Source: Kitasatospora sp. MMS16-BH015
GTDB taxonomy: Bacteria; Actinomycetota; Actinomycetes; Streptomycetales; Streptomycetaceae
Length of the DNA: 64,000 nt
Assembly (NCBI RefSeq): GCF_002943525.1
Contig: NZ_CP025394.1
Span: 124,001-188,000 of the forward strand
Reading direction: 5' to 3'
The notes below the pieces were generated by a model. It had not been told where the DNA came from. It searched no databases and saw only the letters and a program-made list of their open reading frames with translations. The position numbers and the translations under genes are program-made. This document shows positions 8,073-17,208 of this stretch, one piece after another; the stretch's first letter is position 1; every line of letters begins with the position of its first letter.

Positions 8073-9758
8073 TCAGAGCCCCATCGCGGCCAGCACCTCC
8101 CCGGCCGCCCGGGCACCCTCGGTCGCGCCGCCGTTCATGTAGCCCTGGAAGTCGTACGAGGTGTGCTCGCCCGCGAAGTGCAGATTGCCCTGCGCGGTGC
8201 CCTCGTAGCCCGCGTAGGTGGTCAGGTAGCCCACCGGCCAGTAGGAGTAGGCGCCGTAGGAGTACGGGTTGAGGTGCCAGGCCGAGAGGGTGGCCCGGCC
8301 GTTCCACACCGCGCTGGTGCCGGGCCAGACCTGGTCGATCTGGGCCTGGTAGGTGGCGGCCAGGGTGCGGGTGTACGGGGTGCTCGCGTCGGTGAAGGCG
8401 CGCGGCGGCTGGAGGCCGCCGGCCAGCGAGCCGCCGCCGTACTGGATCAGGATGCCGCCGGTGCCGGCCTGGCCCCGGGTGGCGTCCCAGGCCTGCTGGA
8501 ACGGCAGGTCGGCGAAGCACTCGCTGTTGGAGACGCCGGGCCAGGGGCCGGTGCCCTGCCAAGGGCGCCTGGTGAACTGCATGTTGAGCTTGGTGCAGTA
8601 CCCCATGGTCATGTGGGCGAGCACTCCGCGCATCCGGGCGTCCAGCCCGGCTCCACTCAGGTCGATGTGCTTCTGCAGGATCGGCAGCGGCACGGCGAGG
8701 ATGGTGTGGTCGGCGGTGACGGTCTTGGTGCCGCCGCCGTCCAGGTCGAAGCTCAGGGTCTGGGTGCCGTCGGCGTTGCGGGTCACGGCGGTCAGCGTGT
8801 GGCCCTGCCGGACGGTACCTGCCGGGAGCGCTCCGGCTATGGCGTAGGGGAGTTGGTCGTTGCCGCCGACGATGTGGTACCGCTCGTCGGAGGATCCCCA
8901 GATGCTGAAGCTGCCGGGGTTGGACTGGGCGGAGAGCATCTGGATCAGCGCGAAGGAGGACTGCGCGGTGGTGTCGGCGCCGTACTCGACGTTGTAGGCC
9001 ACGTCGAGGAAGGAGCCGAGACGGCTCGAAACCCCGCCGGGCACCCTGGAGTTGATCCAGTCCCGGATCGAGAGCTGGTCGAGCGTGACGGCCCCGGCGG
9101 TGTGGTTGTCCCAGGTCGGCGAGGAGCCGCCGTTCCGGGCATCAGTCTTGAGCACCTGCCAGATGGCCTTGAAGTCGTCGTCGGCCTGGGCGTGCGGGTA
9201 GTAGTCGCCCTGGAAGCGCAGGATCTGGTCGGAGCCGGCGGGCGCCGGGGAGAGCACGTCCACCGTCCGGAGGCCGAAGCGCTGGCAGAGCTGGAGGATC
9301 GCGTGGTGGCCGGTGTCGATCAACTCTCCGCCGTACTCGGAGACTTGTCCCTGGTCCCAGAGGCCCGGGTTGAGCGGGCCGCCGCCGGAGTACATCCGGC
9401 CGCCGAGGCGGGTGGGGTTGGCCTCGTAGACGGTGGAGCTCACCCCCTTGTCGGCCAGGGTCAGCGCGGCGTTCAGGCCGGAGATGCCACCGCCGATGAT
9501 GGCCACCCGAGGGGTGGGCCCCCCGTGGTGGTACATGGTGTCGGCGGCCCGGGCCCGGGGCGCCCGGGCCACGGCGGTCAGGCCGATGCCGAGGGCCGCG
9601 GCCCGGGTGAGCAGCGCGCGGCGGGACGGGCCGTCCGGTTCGGCGCGGGCCTCGTCGCGCAGGCCTCGGTACTCCTCGACGGGCAGCGCGAGGCGTTCGG
9701 CGGTCGCCCGGTCGGTGAGGTACCGCTGCAGGTGACGGGCGAGCGGAGAGCGAGCCAT
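8073..9758 (-). CDS. Tat-exported FAD-dependent amine oxidase (flavin monoamine oxidase family)
   Basis: This 561-residue protein carries a twin-arginine signal: SRRALLTRAAALGIG at residues 45-59, with cleavage likely near ARA71. The mature enzyme starts with the FAD-binding RVAIIGGGISGLNAAL (84-99) and ends with the amine-oxidase C-terminal FAD motif [19 protein letters not shown]. These enzymes oxidatively deaminate primary amines or amino acids to an aldehyde or keto acid, ammonia and peroxide, here outside the membrane. It lies 40 bp after an amino-acid/polyamine permease on the same strand, suggesting shared substrates and one transcript. The exact substrate cannot be read from the sequence. 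Confidence 0.9.
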   Translation of the reverse strand: MARSPLARHLQRYLTDRATAERLALPVEEYRGLRDEARAEPDGPSRRALLTRAAALGIGLTAVARAPRARAADTMYHHGGPTPRVAIIGGGISGLNAALTLADKGVSSTVYEANPTRLGGRMYSGGGPLNPGLWDQGQVSEYGGELIDTGHHAILQLCQRFGLRTVDVLSPAPAGSDQILRFQGDYYPHAQADDDFKAIWQVLKTDARNGGSSPTWDNHTAGAVTLDQLSIRDWINSRVPGGVSSRLGSFLDVAYNVEYGADTTAQSSFALIQMLSAQSNPGSFSIWGSSDERYHIVGGNDQLPYAIAGALPAGTVRQGHTLTAVTRNADGTQTLSFDLDGGGTKTVTADHTILAVPLPILQKHIDLSGAGLDARMRGVLAHMTMGYCTKLNMQFTRRPWQGTGPWPGVSNSECFADLPFQQAWDATRGQAGTGGILIQYGGGSLAGGLQPPRAFTDASTPYTRTLAATYQAQIDQVWPGTSAVWNGRATLSAWHLNPYSYGAYSYWPVGYLTTYAGYEGTAQGNLHFAGEHTSYDFQGYMNGGATEGARAAGEVLAAMGL

Positions 9759-9798
9759 GTGGGGGTAGGTCCTCTCGATCGGTGGGGGCGGAGCGGGG

Positions 9799-11349
9799 TC
9801 AGACGGTGATGCGGTCCTGGGTGTCCTCGTGCTCCTCGGCGTCCTCGCGCTCCTGGGCGTCCTCGACCACCAGGCGGCCCATGACCTCGTACTTCTCCGG
9901 GTGGCGGGCCCGCATCCACAGGGCCAGCGCGATGCCCCCGGCGAAGACCAGGCCGACGATCCACGGGATCAGCTTGAAGAAGAAGATCTTCGAGGCGGCG
10001 CCCGCGGCGGTGTCCATGTTGACCACCAGCAGCACGATCGCGGCCAGCATGCCGAGCCCGCCGAGCAGCGGGGCGGTGAAGGTGCGGAACCAGTGCCGGG
10101 ATTCGGGGTGGTGACGGCGGAAGTAGACGATCACGGCGAAGGAGCAGAGCGTCTGCACCACCAGCAGCGCCAGCGTGCCGAGGATCGCGGTGAGCGTGTA
10201 GAGGCTGACGTACGGGTCCTGGCCGGCCGCCCAGAAGCCGCCCACGATGACCAGGGCGATCGCCGTCTGGGTGAACGAGGCCAGGTGCGGCGAACCGTGC
10301 TTGGGGTGGGTGCGGCCGAGCGCCGGGTGCAGGAAGCCCTCCCGGCCGATCGCGTAGAGGTACCGGGCGGCGCACTGGTGGAAGGCCAGGCCGCAGGCGA
10401 AGGCGCTGGTGCACATCAGCCACTGGAAGGCCTCCACGGCCCAGTGCCCGAGGTAGGTCTGCGCGGGGGCGAGGAAGAGGTCCAGCGGGTTGGTGCCGCC
10501 CGCGATGGTGAGCGACTGGGTCGGGCCGTTGGCGGAGAGCACCATCCAGGTGACGAAGGTGTAGAGCACGCCGAGGATCAGCACGGCGGCCAGCGTGGCG
10601 CGCGGGATGATCCGCTTCGGGTCACGCGACTCCTCGCCGTACATCGCGGTGGACTCGAAGCCGATCCAGGACCAGAAGCAGAAGAACAGACCCACCCCGG
10701 CGTTGACGCCCGCGAAGGCCCCGGTCGGGTTGAGCGTGCCCGGGTGCAGGCCGCCGGGGCCGCCGCCGTGCGCCAGCACCGAGCCGGCCAGCAGCACCAG
10801 CATCAGCACCTCGCCGACCAGGAAGGCGCCCAGCACCTTGGAGGCCACCTCCAGGTCGAAGTACGAGAGCACTGCGGTGATCGCCAGCATCGCCAGCGCG
10901 AACACCTGCCAGGCCCAGTGCACGCCGAACTGGGCGGCGAAGGCCTGCTGGGCGAAGTAGGCGAAGATGCCGACGATCGAGGCCTCGAACACCACGTAGG
11001 CGAGCACCGCGAGCAGCCCGGAGGCCATTCCGGCCACCCGGCCGAGGCCGTGCGAGACGAACCCGTAGAACGCTCCGGCAGTGGTGATGTGCCGGGCCAT
11101 CGAGACGTACCCGATGGTGAAGACGGTGAGCACCAGGGTCACGAAGAGGAACCCGGCGGGCGCGTGCACGCCGTTGCCGCCGCCGACGATCACCGGCAGG
11201 TTGCCGGTCATCGCGGTGATCGGGGCGGCGGTGGCCAGCGCCATGAAGACCACCCCGGCCAGACCGACCGAATTCGCCTTCAGGCGTTGGACCTCGGGCG
11301 GGGCGGCGGTGGCGGAGGTGTCCGCGACGGAGGGCGGCGGGACGGGCAT
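9799..11349 (-). CDS. APC-superfamily amino acid / polyamine permease
   Basis: This 516-residue protein has about twelve hydrophobic helices. The N-terminal helix reads NSVGLAGVVFMALATAAPITAMTGNLP, the characteristic broken first helix of APC transporters. The conserved FFCFWSWIGFESTAMYGEESRDPKR segment around residues 225-250 matches the helix 6 / loop region. The C-terminal tail is rich in acidic residues. GGGAG lies 8 nt before ATG 11349. It precedes the Tat amine oxidase by 40 bp, so uptake and extracytoplasmic oxidation of related amines may be co-expressed. Confidence 0.9.
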   Translation of the reverse strand: MPVPPPSVADTSATAAPPEVQRLKANSVGLAGVVFMALATAAPITAMTGNLPVIVGGGNGVHAPAGFLFVTLVLTVFTIGYVSMARHITTAGAFYGFVSHGLGRVAGMASGLLAVLAYVVFEASIVGIFAYFAQQAFAAQFGVHWAWQVFALAMLAITAVLSYFDLEVASKVLGAFLVGEVLMLVLLAGSVLAHGGGPGGLHPGTLNPTGAFAGVNAGVGLFFCFWSWIGFESTAMYGEESRDPKRIIPRATLAAVLILGVLYTFVTWMVLSANGPTQSLTIAGGTNPLDLFLAPAQTYLGHWAVEAFQWLMCTSAFACGLAFHQCAARYLYAIGREGFLHPALGRTHPKHGSPHLASFTQTAIALVIVGGFWAAGQDPYVSLYTLTAILGTLALLVVQTLCSFAVIVYFRRHHPESRHWFRTFTAPLLGGLGMLAAIVLLVVNMDTAAGAASKIFFFKLIPWIVGLVFAGGIALALWMRARHPEKYEVMGRLVVEDAQEREDAEEHEDTQDRITV

Positions 11350-11518
11350 GGATTCGCTCCCTGAGCACTGGGCTGCCTGATCGGGCTCCGCCGAAGCAGA
11401 GTTGGCCCAGTGTGGGGTGCGTCACGCCGCCGGGGGCAGGCGCATGCTGTAGCGCGGGCTGTTAAAGGATTGACGCCCTGTCGCCCGTTCGGGTGCAGGT
11501 CGTGACCGATCTGCCGCG

Positions 11519-11695
11519 CTATGCGGGGAGTTGACCCATCCCCACGGCCGCCGCCACCGTCGCCTCGGCCTCGGCGGCCGCCCGCTCCACGGCCCGCCGG
11601 TCGGCCTCCAGGGAGGCTGCCAACCGGTCGAGCAGCAACTGGAAGCGCTGGGTGTCGGCGTGGTCGAGGTACTGGGCGGCGTAGGGCTGCGACAT
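11519..11695 (-). CDS. Small (58-residue) helical hypothetical protein
   Basis: From ATG 11695 the frame reads a 58-residue, mostly alpha-helical protein (QYLDHADTQRFQLLLDRL then ASLEADRRAVERAAAEAEA). It has strongly heptad-like Leu/Ala spacing and clean high-GC codon bias. There is no signal peptide or membrane segment. A GAAAG-like site lies upstream. A longer reading to 11830 has a low-complexity basic N terminus and is not favoured. I do not recognise it. It is flanked by the permease gene and the PPOX gene; the remaining intergenic bases 11350-11518 and 11696-11895 show nothing else I can support. Confidence 0.45.
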   Translation of the reverse strand: MSQPYAAQYLDHADTQRFQLLLDRLAASLEADRRAVERAAAEAEATVAAAVGMGQLPA

Positions 11696-11895
11696 GACTG
11701 GGCGTCTGCTTTCGGGGCTGGCCGGGAGCGAGGGTGGCCGGGTGGTGGTCGACGGACGACGCTCGACGAGGACAGCGCCATCCTTCCCAGCCCGGCTCAA
11801 CACTCGATAAACGCAGCCCCTGCCCCTCACGTCACGCCCTCACCCGCTCCGGTCAGGGCGTGCGACCCCGACCTCGGGTGACGGCCCGCTCCGGC

Positions 11896-12297
11896 TCAGG
11901 CCCGGCCGAGCGCCCGGTCGACCGTGATCTCGATGACCACCCGGTTGGGGTTCACCCGGGGCTCCTTGTACCGCTCGGCGTACCGCCGCTCGCCCTCGGC
12001 CACCGACTCCGCGTCGGCCCGCACCCGCGCCACTCCCTCCAGCGTGGACCAACGGGCCCGGTCCACCTGACAGAGCGCCACCCGCACGCCGGCCTCCCCG
12101 GCCGCCAGCACGTTCCGCACCTTCCGGCTCGCGGCGTCGCTGATCACCCGAGCCGTCCGGGTCTGCGGGTCGTAGGTCGCCCCGACCGGCACCACGTGCG
12201 GCGAACCGTCCGGGCGCAGCGTGGTGAGGGTGCAGAGGTGGCGCTCGCGCCAGAATTCCAGGTATCCGGCGTCGAGCGCGGAGAGGTCGTGGGCCAT
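11896..12297 (-). CDS. PPOX-class F420-dependent oxidoreductase-like protein
   Basis: This 133-residue single-domain split-barrel protein has the pattern CTLTTLRPDGSPHVVPVGATYD followed by RVISDAASRKVRNV, which is characteristic of pyridoxamine-5'-phosphate-oxidase-like F420/FMN binding proteins. An ALCQVDRARWSTLEGVARV strand pair and a C-terminal RVVIEITVDRALG strand also fit. Members reduce diverse substrates with F420H2 in actinobacteria. The substrate is unknown. The gene is divergent from the ankyrin/HEAT gene and appears to be leaderless. Confidence 0.88.
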   Translation of the reverse strand: MAHDLSALDAGYLEFWRERHLCTLTTLRPDGSPHVVPVGATYDPQTRTARVISDAASRKVRNVLAAGEAGVRVALCQVDRARWSTLEGVARVRADAESVAEGERRYAERYKEPRVNPNRVVIEITVDRALGRA

Positions 12298-12303
12298 ACC
12301 CGC

Positions 12304-12309
12304 ATGCTA
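12304..12309 (-). promoter_or_regulatory. -10 element for leaderless PPOX gene
   Basis: TAGCAT on the minus strand ends 6 nt before ATG 12297, fitting the TANNNT leaderless rule. No ribosome site is present between them. Confidence 0.45.
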
Positions 12310-12375
12310 TGCGCAACGCCCTTCGGCTATCGTCCGGTGGATCCGTCGTCAGCCCGAAGTTCCGCGGAGGTGAGC

Positions 12376-13722
12376 GTGGCAGGGGATCCACTACCCGTAG
12401 GGGCGGGCCGCGCCGGGGATCCACTCCTCGAGGCGGTGCGCCGTGGCGACGAGGGCGCGGTGCGGATCCTGCTGGAGGACGGTGCGGATCCGGAGACGTT
12501 CGACGAGCACGGCCTCCCCGTCCTCTGCCTGGCGGTCGCCGCGTTCGACGCCTCGGTGGCCGGCCACCTGGTGACCGGCGGTGCCGACGCGTCCCGTCGC
12601 CTCCCTGACGGGACCACACCGCTGCTCCGGGCCGTCGACAGCGGCTCGGTCGGCCTCGTCCGCGCGCTCCTCGACGAGCCCCCGTCGCTCCACGGCTCCG
12701 CCCGCGCGGAACTGCTCGCCCGCGCTCGCCAGTGGCACGAGACCGGTGCGGTGGCCATGCTGCGGCAGTCGACCGGCAGTGTGGAGCCCGTCGCACCGGT
12801 CCGCGTCCGGGATCCACTCTGGTTCACCGACTACCACGAGCTCCGCCTCGGCGGGTTGACCGTCCGGGACGGCCACACCGGTGTCCTCGCCCTCCTGGAG
12901 CGGAGCTTCGGACTGTGCCCGACCGTCACCGAGTTGGCCGACCGGGCCGGCGCCCTGGAGCATCCCGACCACGAGCACGCCTCCTGGTCGGAGCTGGTCG
13001 AGACCCTGGCCGCCCGGCATGACGAGGAGACCTGGGCGGGCGCGGCGGCCCTGCGCGCTCACCCGGACCCGGTGCACCGCCGGTTCGGGGTGGAGGTCCT
13101 GGTCTCCCTCAACCTCGCGGACCTCATCGCCGACCTCCCCACCCCATTCGAGCGCCCCACCCGAGAGCTCCTGCTCGACTGGGCGGCTGCGGGTGACCGG
13201 CCGGAGGTGCTCGCCGAACTCCTGGCCGGCCTGTCGCACCACGAGGACCCGAGGATCGAGCCCCTCGGCCTCTCCTACCTCTCGCATCCGTCCCCGTCGG
13301 TGCGGGCCCGGGTACCGTCGGCGCTGGACTGCACCGCTCCGGACCACCCGGCCCGGCGGACCTTCACCCCCGCCGGACTGGCGGCCCTGCTCACCTTGGC
13401 CCAGGACGCCGATGCCGAGGTCCGCGCCGTCGCCGGCTACCAGCTGGCCGAGAGCGCGCACCAGGAGCCCGCGGTGGCCGACGCCCTGGCCGCCCTGCTG
13501 GACGACGCCCGGCAGGTGACCCGGATCTGGGCGGTCTCCGGCTTGGCCCAACGGGACGATCCCCGCTGCCTCGCCGGCGCCACCCGGATCGGCCCGATCG
13601 CGGACCGCCAGGCCTGGTCCTGGATCCTCGATGCCCCGGCACGCTACGAGGAGCGGCGCCGGCGCCGAGGAGGCCCGACCGGCTCACCGCCAGGCCGAAC
13701 CCGCTCCGGAGCGCACCGCTGA
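12376..13722 (+). CDS. Ankyrin-repeat / HEAT-repeat protein
   Basis: This 448-residue soluble protein has N-terminal ankyrin-like repeats: LLEAVRRGDEGAVRILLEDGADP, GLPVLCLAVAAFDASVAGHLVTGGAD, and TTPLLRAVDSGSVGLVRALLDE, about residues 12-100. A middle region includes DPLWFTDYHELRLGG. The C-terminal half has HEAT-like helical repeats (PSPSVRARVPSALDC, DADAEVRAVAGYQLAES, DDARQVTRIWAVSGLAQRDD). GTG 12376 is chosen because GGAGG lies 5 nt upstream. Both halves are protein-interaction scaffolds, with no catalytic motif visible. In Streptomyces such proteins are often annotated simply as HEAT-repeat or ankyrin proteins; the partner is unknown. Confidence 0.8.
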   Translation: MAGDPLPVGAGRAGDPLLEAVRRGDEGAVRILLEDGADPETFDEHGLPVLCLAVAAFDASVAGHLVTGGADASRRLPDGTTPLLRAVDSGSVGLVRALLDEPPSLHGSARAELLARARQWHETGAVAMLRQSTGSVEPVAPVRVRDPLWFTDYHELRLGGLTVRDGHTGVLALLERSFGLCPTVTELADRAGALEHPDHEHASWSELVETLAARHDEETWAGAAALRAHPDPVHRRFGVEVLVSLNLADLIADLPTPFERPTRELLLDWAAAGDRPEVLAELLAGLSHHEDPRIEPLGLSYLSHPSPSVRARVPSALDCTAPDHPARRTFTPAGLAALLTLAQDADAEVRAVAGYQLAESAHQEPAVADALAALLDDARQVTRIWAVSGLAQRDDPRCLAGATRIGPIADRQAWSWILDAPARYEERRRRRGGPTGSPPGRTRSGAHR

Positions 13723-13906
13723 TGAGTGAGCGAAGCCCGGTCGGCGACCGGCGAGACCCGCTCGGCGGCCGCAGGAGCAGCCGGGCGGGCGGTCGGAGCG
13801 GCGACCGGAACGACCGCCGGACGCACCGCCGACCCGGCACTCGTTCGGACGCGAGCACGGGGGTACTACGCTGTGGCCCGTCGACGGCGACCGGAGGGAG
13901 GCCCGG

Positions 13907-15304
13907 GTGGCGGAGAGCGTACGCGGGTACCCGGTACCGGGGTTCGGCGTCTGGCCGCCGGAGCGCGGAGCGCGACGGGAGGGCAAGCTGCTGCGGCTCA
14001 AGGTGCCCCGGGCGGCGCACGCCGAGTTCGAGCCGCCCACCGATCGGCCGAGCGTGGTGGCCGCCGTGGAAGCCGCGAACACCGGGCGGCTGCCCGAGCT
14101 GGTGCCGATCCGGGTGGGACGAATGGCCGCCTCGCCGTTCGCCTTCCTGCGCGGCTCGGCCGGTCTGATGGCCTGCGATCTCGCCGCCACCCCGACCACC
14201 GGGCTCACCACTCAGCTGTGCGGCGACGCCCACGCGGCCAACTTCGGGCTCTACGGCGACTCCCGCGGCCGGCTCGCGATCGACATCAACGACTTCGACG
14301 AGACGGTGACCGGGCCCTGGGAGTGGGACCTGAAGCGGCTGGCCGCGAGCCTGGTCCTGGCCGGCCGCCAGGCCGGGGCCGACGAGGCGAGCTGCCGCCG
14401 GGCCGCGGCCGACGCCGCGGCCGCGTACCGCCGCACCGTCCGTCTGCTGGCCCGGATGCCTGCCCAGGACGCCTGGCACGCCACCCCGGACGGCGACCTG
14501 GTGGCCTTCGCCGACGCCCACGAGCTCACCGAGGTGCTCCGCCCGGTGGCGGCCAAGGCCCTGCACAACACCAGCGCGAAGTTCGCCGCCAAGTCCACCG
14601 TCCGGACCGAGGACGGCCGTTGGCGCTTCACCGCCTCGCCACCGGTGCTCCGCGAGGTGACGGACGGGCAGGCCACGGCGGTGGCCGCCGCACTGGCCGG
14701 CTACCGGGACACCGTGCCGGAGGACCTGCACCCGCTCCTCGCCCGCTACCACGTGCAGGACGTGGCCTTCCGGGTGGTCGGCACCGGCAGCGTCGGCACC
14801 CGTAGCTACGTCGTGCTGCTGCTCGACCGCCGGGACGAGCCCCTGGTGCTCCAGGTCAAGGAGGCCCGCCCCTCCGTGCTCCTCCCGCACCTGGCCAGGG
14901 CCGGCTACCCGCTGCACGCCCCGGTCGCCCACGAGGGGCGCCGGGTGGTGCTCGGCCAGCAGCGGATGCAGGTGGTCAGTGACCCGCTGATGGGCTGGAC
15001 CACGGTGGACGGACTCCCCTACCAGGTCCGGCAGTTCCGCAACCGTAAGGGCAGCGTCGACCCGGCCGCCCTGCTCCCCGGCCAGCTCGACGACTACGGC
15101 CGGCTGACCGGCGCGCTGCTCGCCAGGGCCCACACCCACACCGCCGACGCCGCCGTGCTGGCCGGCTACTGCGGCCGGGGCGAGGCGCTGGACGAGGCGG
15201 TCGCGGCCTTCGCCGTGGCCTACGCGGACCGCACCGAAGCCGACCACGCCGAGCTGCTCGCGGCGATCCGCTCCGGCCGGCTCGCTGCCGAGACCGGGGT
15301 CTGA
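13907..15304 (+). CDS. DUF2252 family protein (kinase-fold-like)
   Basis: This 465-residue protein starts at GTG 13907 behind GGAGG. Diagnostic DUF2252 segments are visible: MAASPFAFLRGSAGLMACDL (near residue 73), QLCGDAHAANFGLYG (103-117) and IDINDFDETVTGPWEWDLKRLA (125-146). These resemble the catalytic HGDxHxxN / xxDFD loops of aminoglycoside-phosphotransferase-like kinases, in permuted order. A later VLQVKEARPSVL block could be the nucleotide-binding lysine. The biochemical function is unknown. The 184 bp upstream (13723-13906) shows no other feature. Confidence 0.88.
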   Translation: MAESVRGYPVPGFGVWPPERGARREGKLLRLKVPRAAHAEFEPPTDRPSVVAAVEAANTGRLPELVPIRVGRMAASPFAFLRGSAGLMACDLAATPTTGLTTQLCGDAHAANFGLYGDSRGRLAIDINDFDETVTGPWEWDLKRLAASLVLAGRQAGADEASCRRAAADAAAAYRRTVRLLARMPAQDAWHATPDGDLVAFADAHELTEVLRPVAAKALHNTSAKFAAKSTVRTEDGRWRFTASPPVLREVTDGQATAVAAALAGYRDTVPEDLHPLLARYHVQDVAFRVVGTGSVGTRSYVVLLLDRRDEPLVLQVKEARPSVLLPHLARAGYPLHAPVAHEGRRVVLGQQRMQVVSDPLMGWTTVDGLPYQVRQFRNRKGSVDPAALLPGQLDDYGRLTGALLARAHTHTADAAVLAGYCGRGEALDEAVAAFAVAYADRTEADHAELLAAIRSGRLAAETGV

Positions 15305-15514
15305 GCTCCCCGGTGTGGCCGCGGCCTGGTCCGGCTGCGGCCGCACCGCTGCGACGGATGTTCGGACGCCTCCCCAACGGGGCGCCAACTGGCCTGAAAG
15401 GGATCAGTGTTGGCCGGTTCGCGCCCTACCTGCGGACGGCGGCCGGGCCTACGGTCGGGATTACCGGGCCTTGCCGTCGCAGGGCGCGTCCGGCCGACCA
15501 CGAGGAGTCGCAGA

Positions 15515-16717
15515 ATGACCGTCGAGCAGAGCCAGGCACCAGCCGGCGGCCCGCTCATCCCGCTGCACTGCCTGCGCCACGCCGAACCCGGGCCGCCCCG
15601 GCTCGCGGCGCTCCCCACCGGCACCCCGGTCTGGGTGGTCACCCGGCACGCCGACGTCCGGCAGGCCCTCACCGACCCCCGGCTCGACCGGGCCTCCCTC
15701 TACGCTCCGGGCGCCCCGCCCGTGACCGTCATCCCGAACATCCTGGACGCCCCCGACACCCTGCTCAACATCGACGGGCCCGAGCACCAGGCCCTGCGCC
15801 GCACCGTCCAACGCGCCTTCACCCCGCGTGCCATCGAACGCTGGCGCCCCTGGGTCGCCTCCGTGGTGGAGGACCTGATCGACGGCCTCGCCGCCTCCGG
15901 CTCCCCCGCCGACGTGGTCGCCGCCTTCAGCCGGCCGCTCCCGGTCCAGGTGATCTGCCGCCTGATGGGCCTCGACCACAACGAGCTCACCAAGCTGGCC
16001 GACTGGAGCGAGCACGCGCTCTCCGCCACCGCCTACACGGCGGAGGAGATCCAGCAGGCCATGCAGGAGTTCGGCGCCTTCGGCTACCAACTCGTGCTCG
16101 AGCGCCGCAAGAACCCCGGCGACGACCTCGTCTCCAGCCTGGTGCTCGCCGCCGACGAGACCGGCGGCGCCTCCGAGATCCAACTCACCATGCTGGTGAT
16201 CGGCCTCGTGCTCGCCGGACACGAGACCACCATGACCACCCTCGGCAACGCCATCGTCTACCTCCTGGACGAGGACCGCGAGGCCTGGGCCCGGATCGGT
16301 GCCGACCAGGAGGCCGCCGTCCAGGCCACCGAGCAGGCCCTGCGCACCATCCCGCTCGGCGACAACCTCACCGGCCCGGGCCTGCTGCGCCGCGCCAACG
16401 CCGACCTCGAGATCGGCGGGGTCACCATCCCGGCCGGCAGCATCGTCGCCGCCGACGCGGGCACCGCCAACCACGACCCGGAGGTCTACCCGCCGGGCAT
16501 CGACCTCTTCGCCCCGCTCGGCACCCCCAGCCTCACCTTCGGTGCCGGCCCGCACCACTGCCTGGGCGCCTGGCTGGCCCGGATGGAGCTCGAGCTCGGC
16601 CTGCACGGCCTGGCCCGCCGCTTCCCCGAACTCCGCCTCACCGAGCCCACCACCGACATCTCCTGGCGCACCGGCCTGATGACCCGCAGCCCGCTCTCCC
16701 TGCAGGTCGCCTGGTGA
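15515..16717 (+). CDS. Cytochrome P450 with a Gln in place of the ExxR glutamate
   Basis: This 400-residue bacterial class I P450 has the I-helix oxygen-activation motif AGHETT at 234-239 and the heme-thiolate loop FGAGPHHCLG at 342-351 (Cys349). In the K helix, where nearly all P450s have ExxR, the sequence reads ATEQALR (271-277). The residue three before Arg277 is Gln274, so the conserved Glu is missing; a Glu sits one position earlier. Loss of ExxR is known in the Streptomyces CYP157 family. ATG 15515 has GAGGAG upstream. The gene overlaps the ferredoxin start by 4 bp, so the two make an electron-transfer pair; the reductase lies elsewhere. The substrate is unknown. Confidence 0.92.
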   Translation: MTVEQSQAPAGGPLIPLHCLRHAEPGPPRLAALPTGTPVWVVTRHADVRQALTDPRLDRASLYAPGAPPVTVIPNILDAPDTLLNIDGPEHQALRRTVQRAFTPRAIERWRPWVASVVEDLIDGLAASGSPADVVAAFSRPLPVQVICRLMGLDHNELTKLADWSEHALSATAYTAEEIQQAMQEFGAFGYQLVLERRKNPGDDLVSSLVLAADETGGASEIQLTMLVIGLVLAGHETTMTTLGNAIVYLLDEDREAWARIGADQEAAVQATEQALRTIPLGDNLTGPGLLRRANADLEIGGVTIPAGSIVAADAGTANHDPEVYPPGIDLFAPLGTPSLTFGAGPHHCLGAWLARMELELGLHGLARRFPELRLTEPTTDISWRTGLMTRSPLSLQVAW

Positions 16718-16941
16718 ACGAGGACCTCACCATCCGCGTCGACCAGACCCGCTGCGTCGGCACCGGCCAGTGCGCCCGCACCGCCCCCGACGCCCTGACC
16801 CTCGGCCGCAACGGCCGCGCCCAACCCCGCGACCAGCACTCCACCGACCTCGACACCCTCACCGAAGCCGCCGACTTCTGCCCCGTCGAGGCCATCACCA
16901 TCCACCTCGCCTCCACCGGCGAACAAGTCGCCCCGCTCTGA
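16714..16941 (+). CDS. 3Fe-4S ferredoxin, P450 partner
   Basis: This 75-residue protein has Cys14 and Cys20 (CVGTGQC) and Cys56 in FCPVEAI. That is the three-cysteine arrangement of the small 3Fe-4S ferredoxins that donate electrons to actinobacterial P450s. The position that would hold the second Cys of a 4Fe-4S site is Thr/Gly, as expected for 3Fe-4S. GTG 16714 overlaps the P450 stop (GTGA), implying coupled translation. It is followed by a strong terminator 50 bp downstream. Confidence 0.92.
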   Translation: MNEDLTIRVDQTRCVGTGQCARTAPDALTLGRNGRAQPRDQHSTDLDTLTEAADFCPVEAITIHLASTGEQVAPL

Positions 16942-16991
16942 CCTCTCTTCAGTTTTCAAAGAGCGGCCTTCAGCAGCACCCCGTCGTCAGT

Positions 16992-17026
16992 GCCCGCGCC
17001 CCCGACGTCCCGTCGGGGGCGCGGGC
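16992..17026 (+). terminator. Strong hairpin terminator after the P450-ferredoxin operon
   Basis: A perfect 16 bp inverted repeat (left arm 16992-17007, right arm 17011-17026) encloses a 3-nt TCC loop, with no U-tract, as is usual for actinomycete terminators. It may also act on convergent transcripts of the acyltransferase operon. A weaker repeat (GTGAGCCGG ... CCGGCTCAC, about 17143-17184) lies nearer that gene's end. Confidence 0.8.
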
Positions 17027-17208
17027 AACTGTGCGAAACCGGAGGACGCACAGCCGGTGCCCGCCACGGTGAGCCGGCCGAACAGGCCAACCCGCCCGCC
17101 TTCTTCGACCTCCACCTCCGCAGTCTCGACCCGAAACGCAGTGAGCCGGCTGCACCGTCACCTCGCGACAGCACAACCGGCTCACCCTCCGGCAAGCCCC
17201 CGCCCCCG

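Noticed and set aside
14450..17030. P450 locus as part of a conservon (cvn) cluster
   Set aside because: No roadblock, sensor kinase, DUF742 or GTPase genes flank it. Only the ferredoxin is linked.
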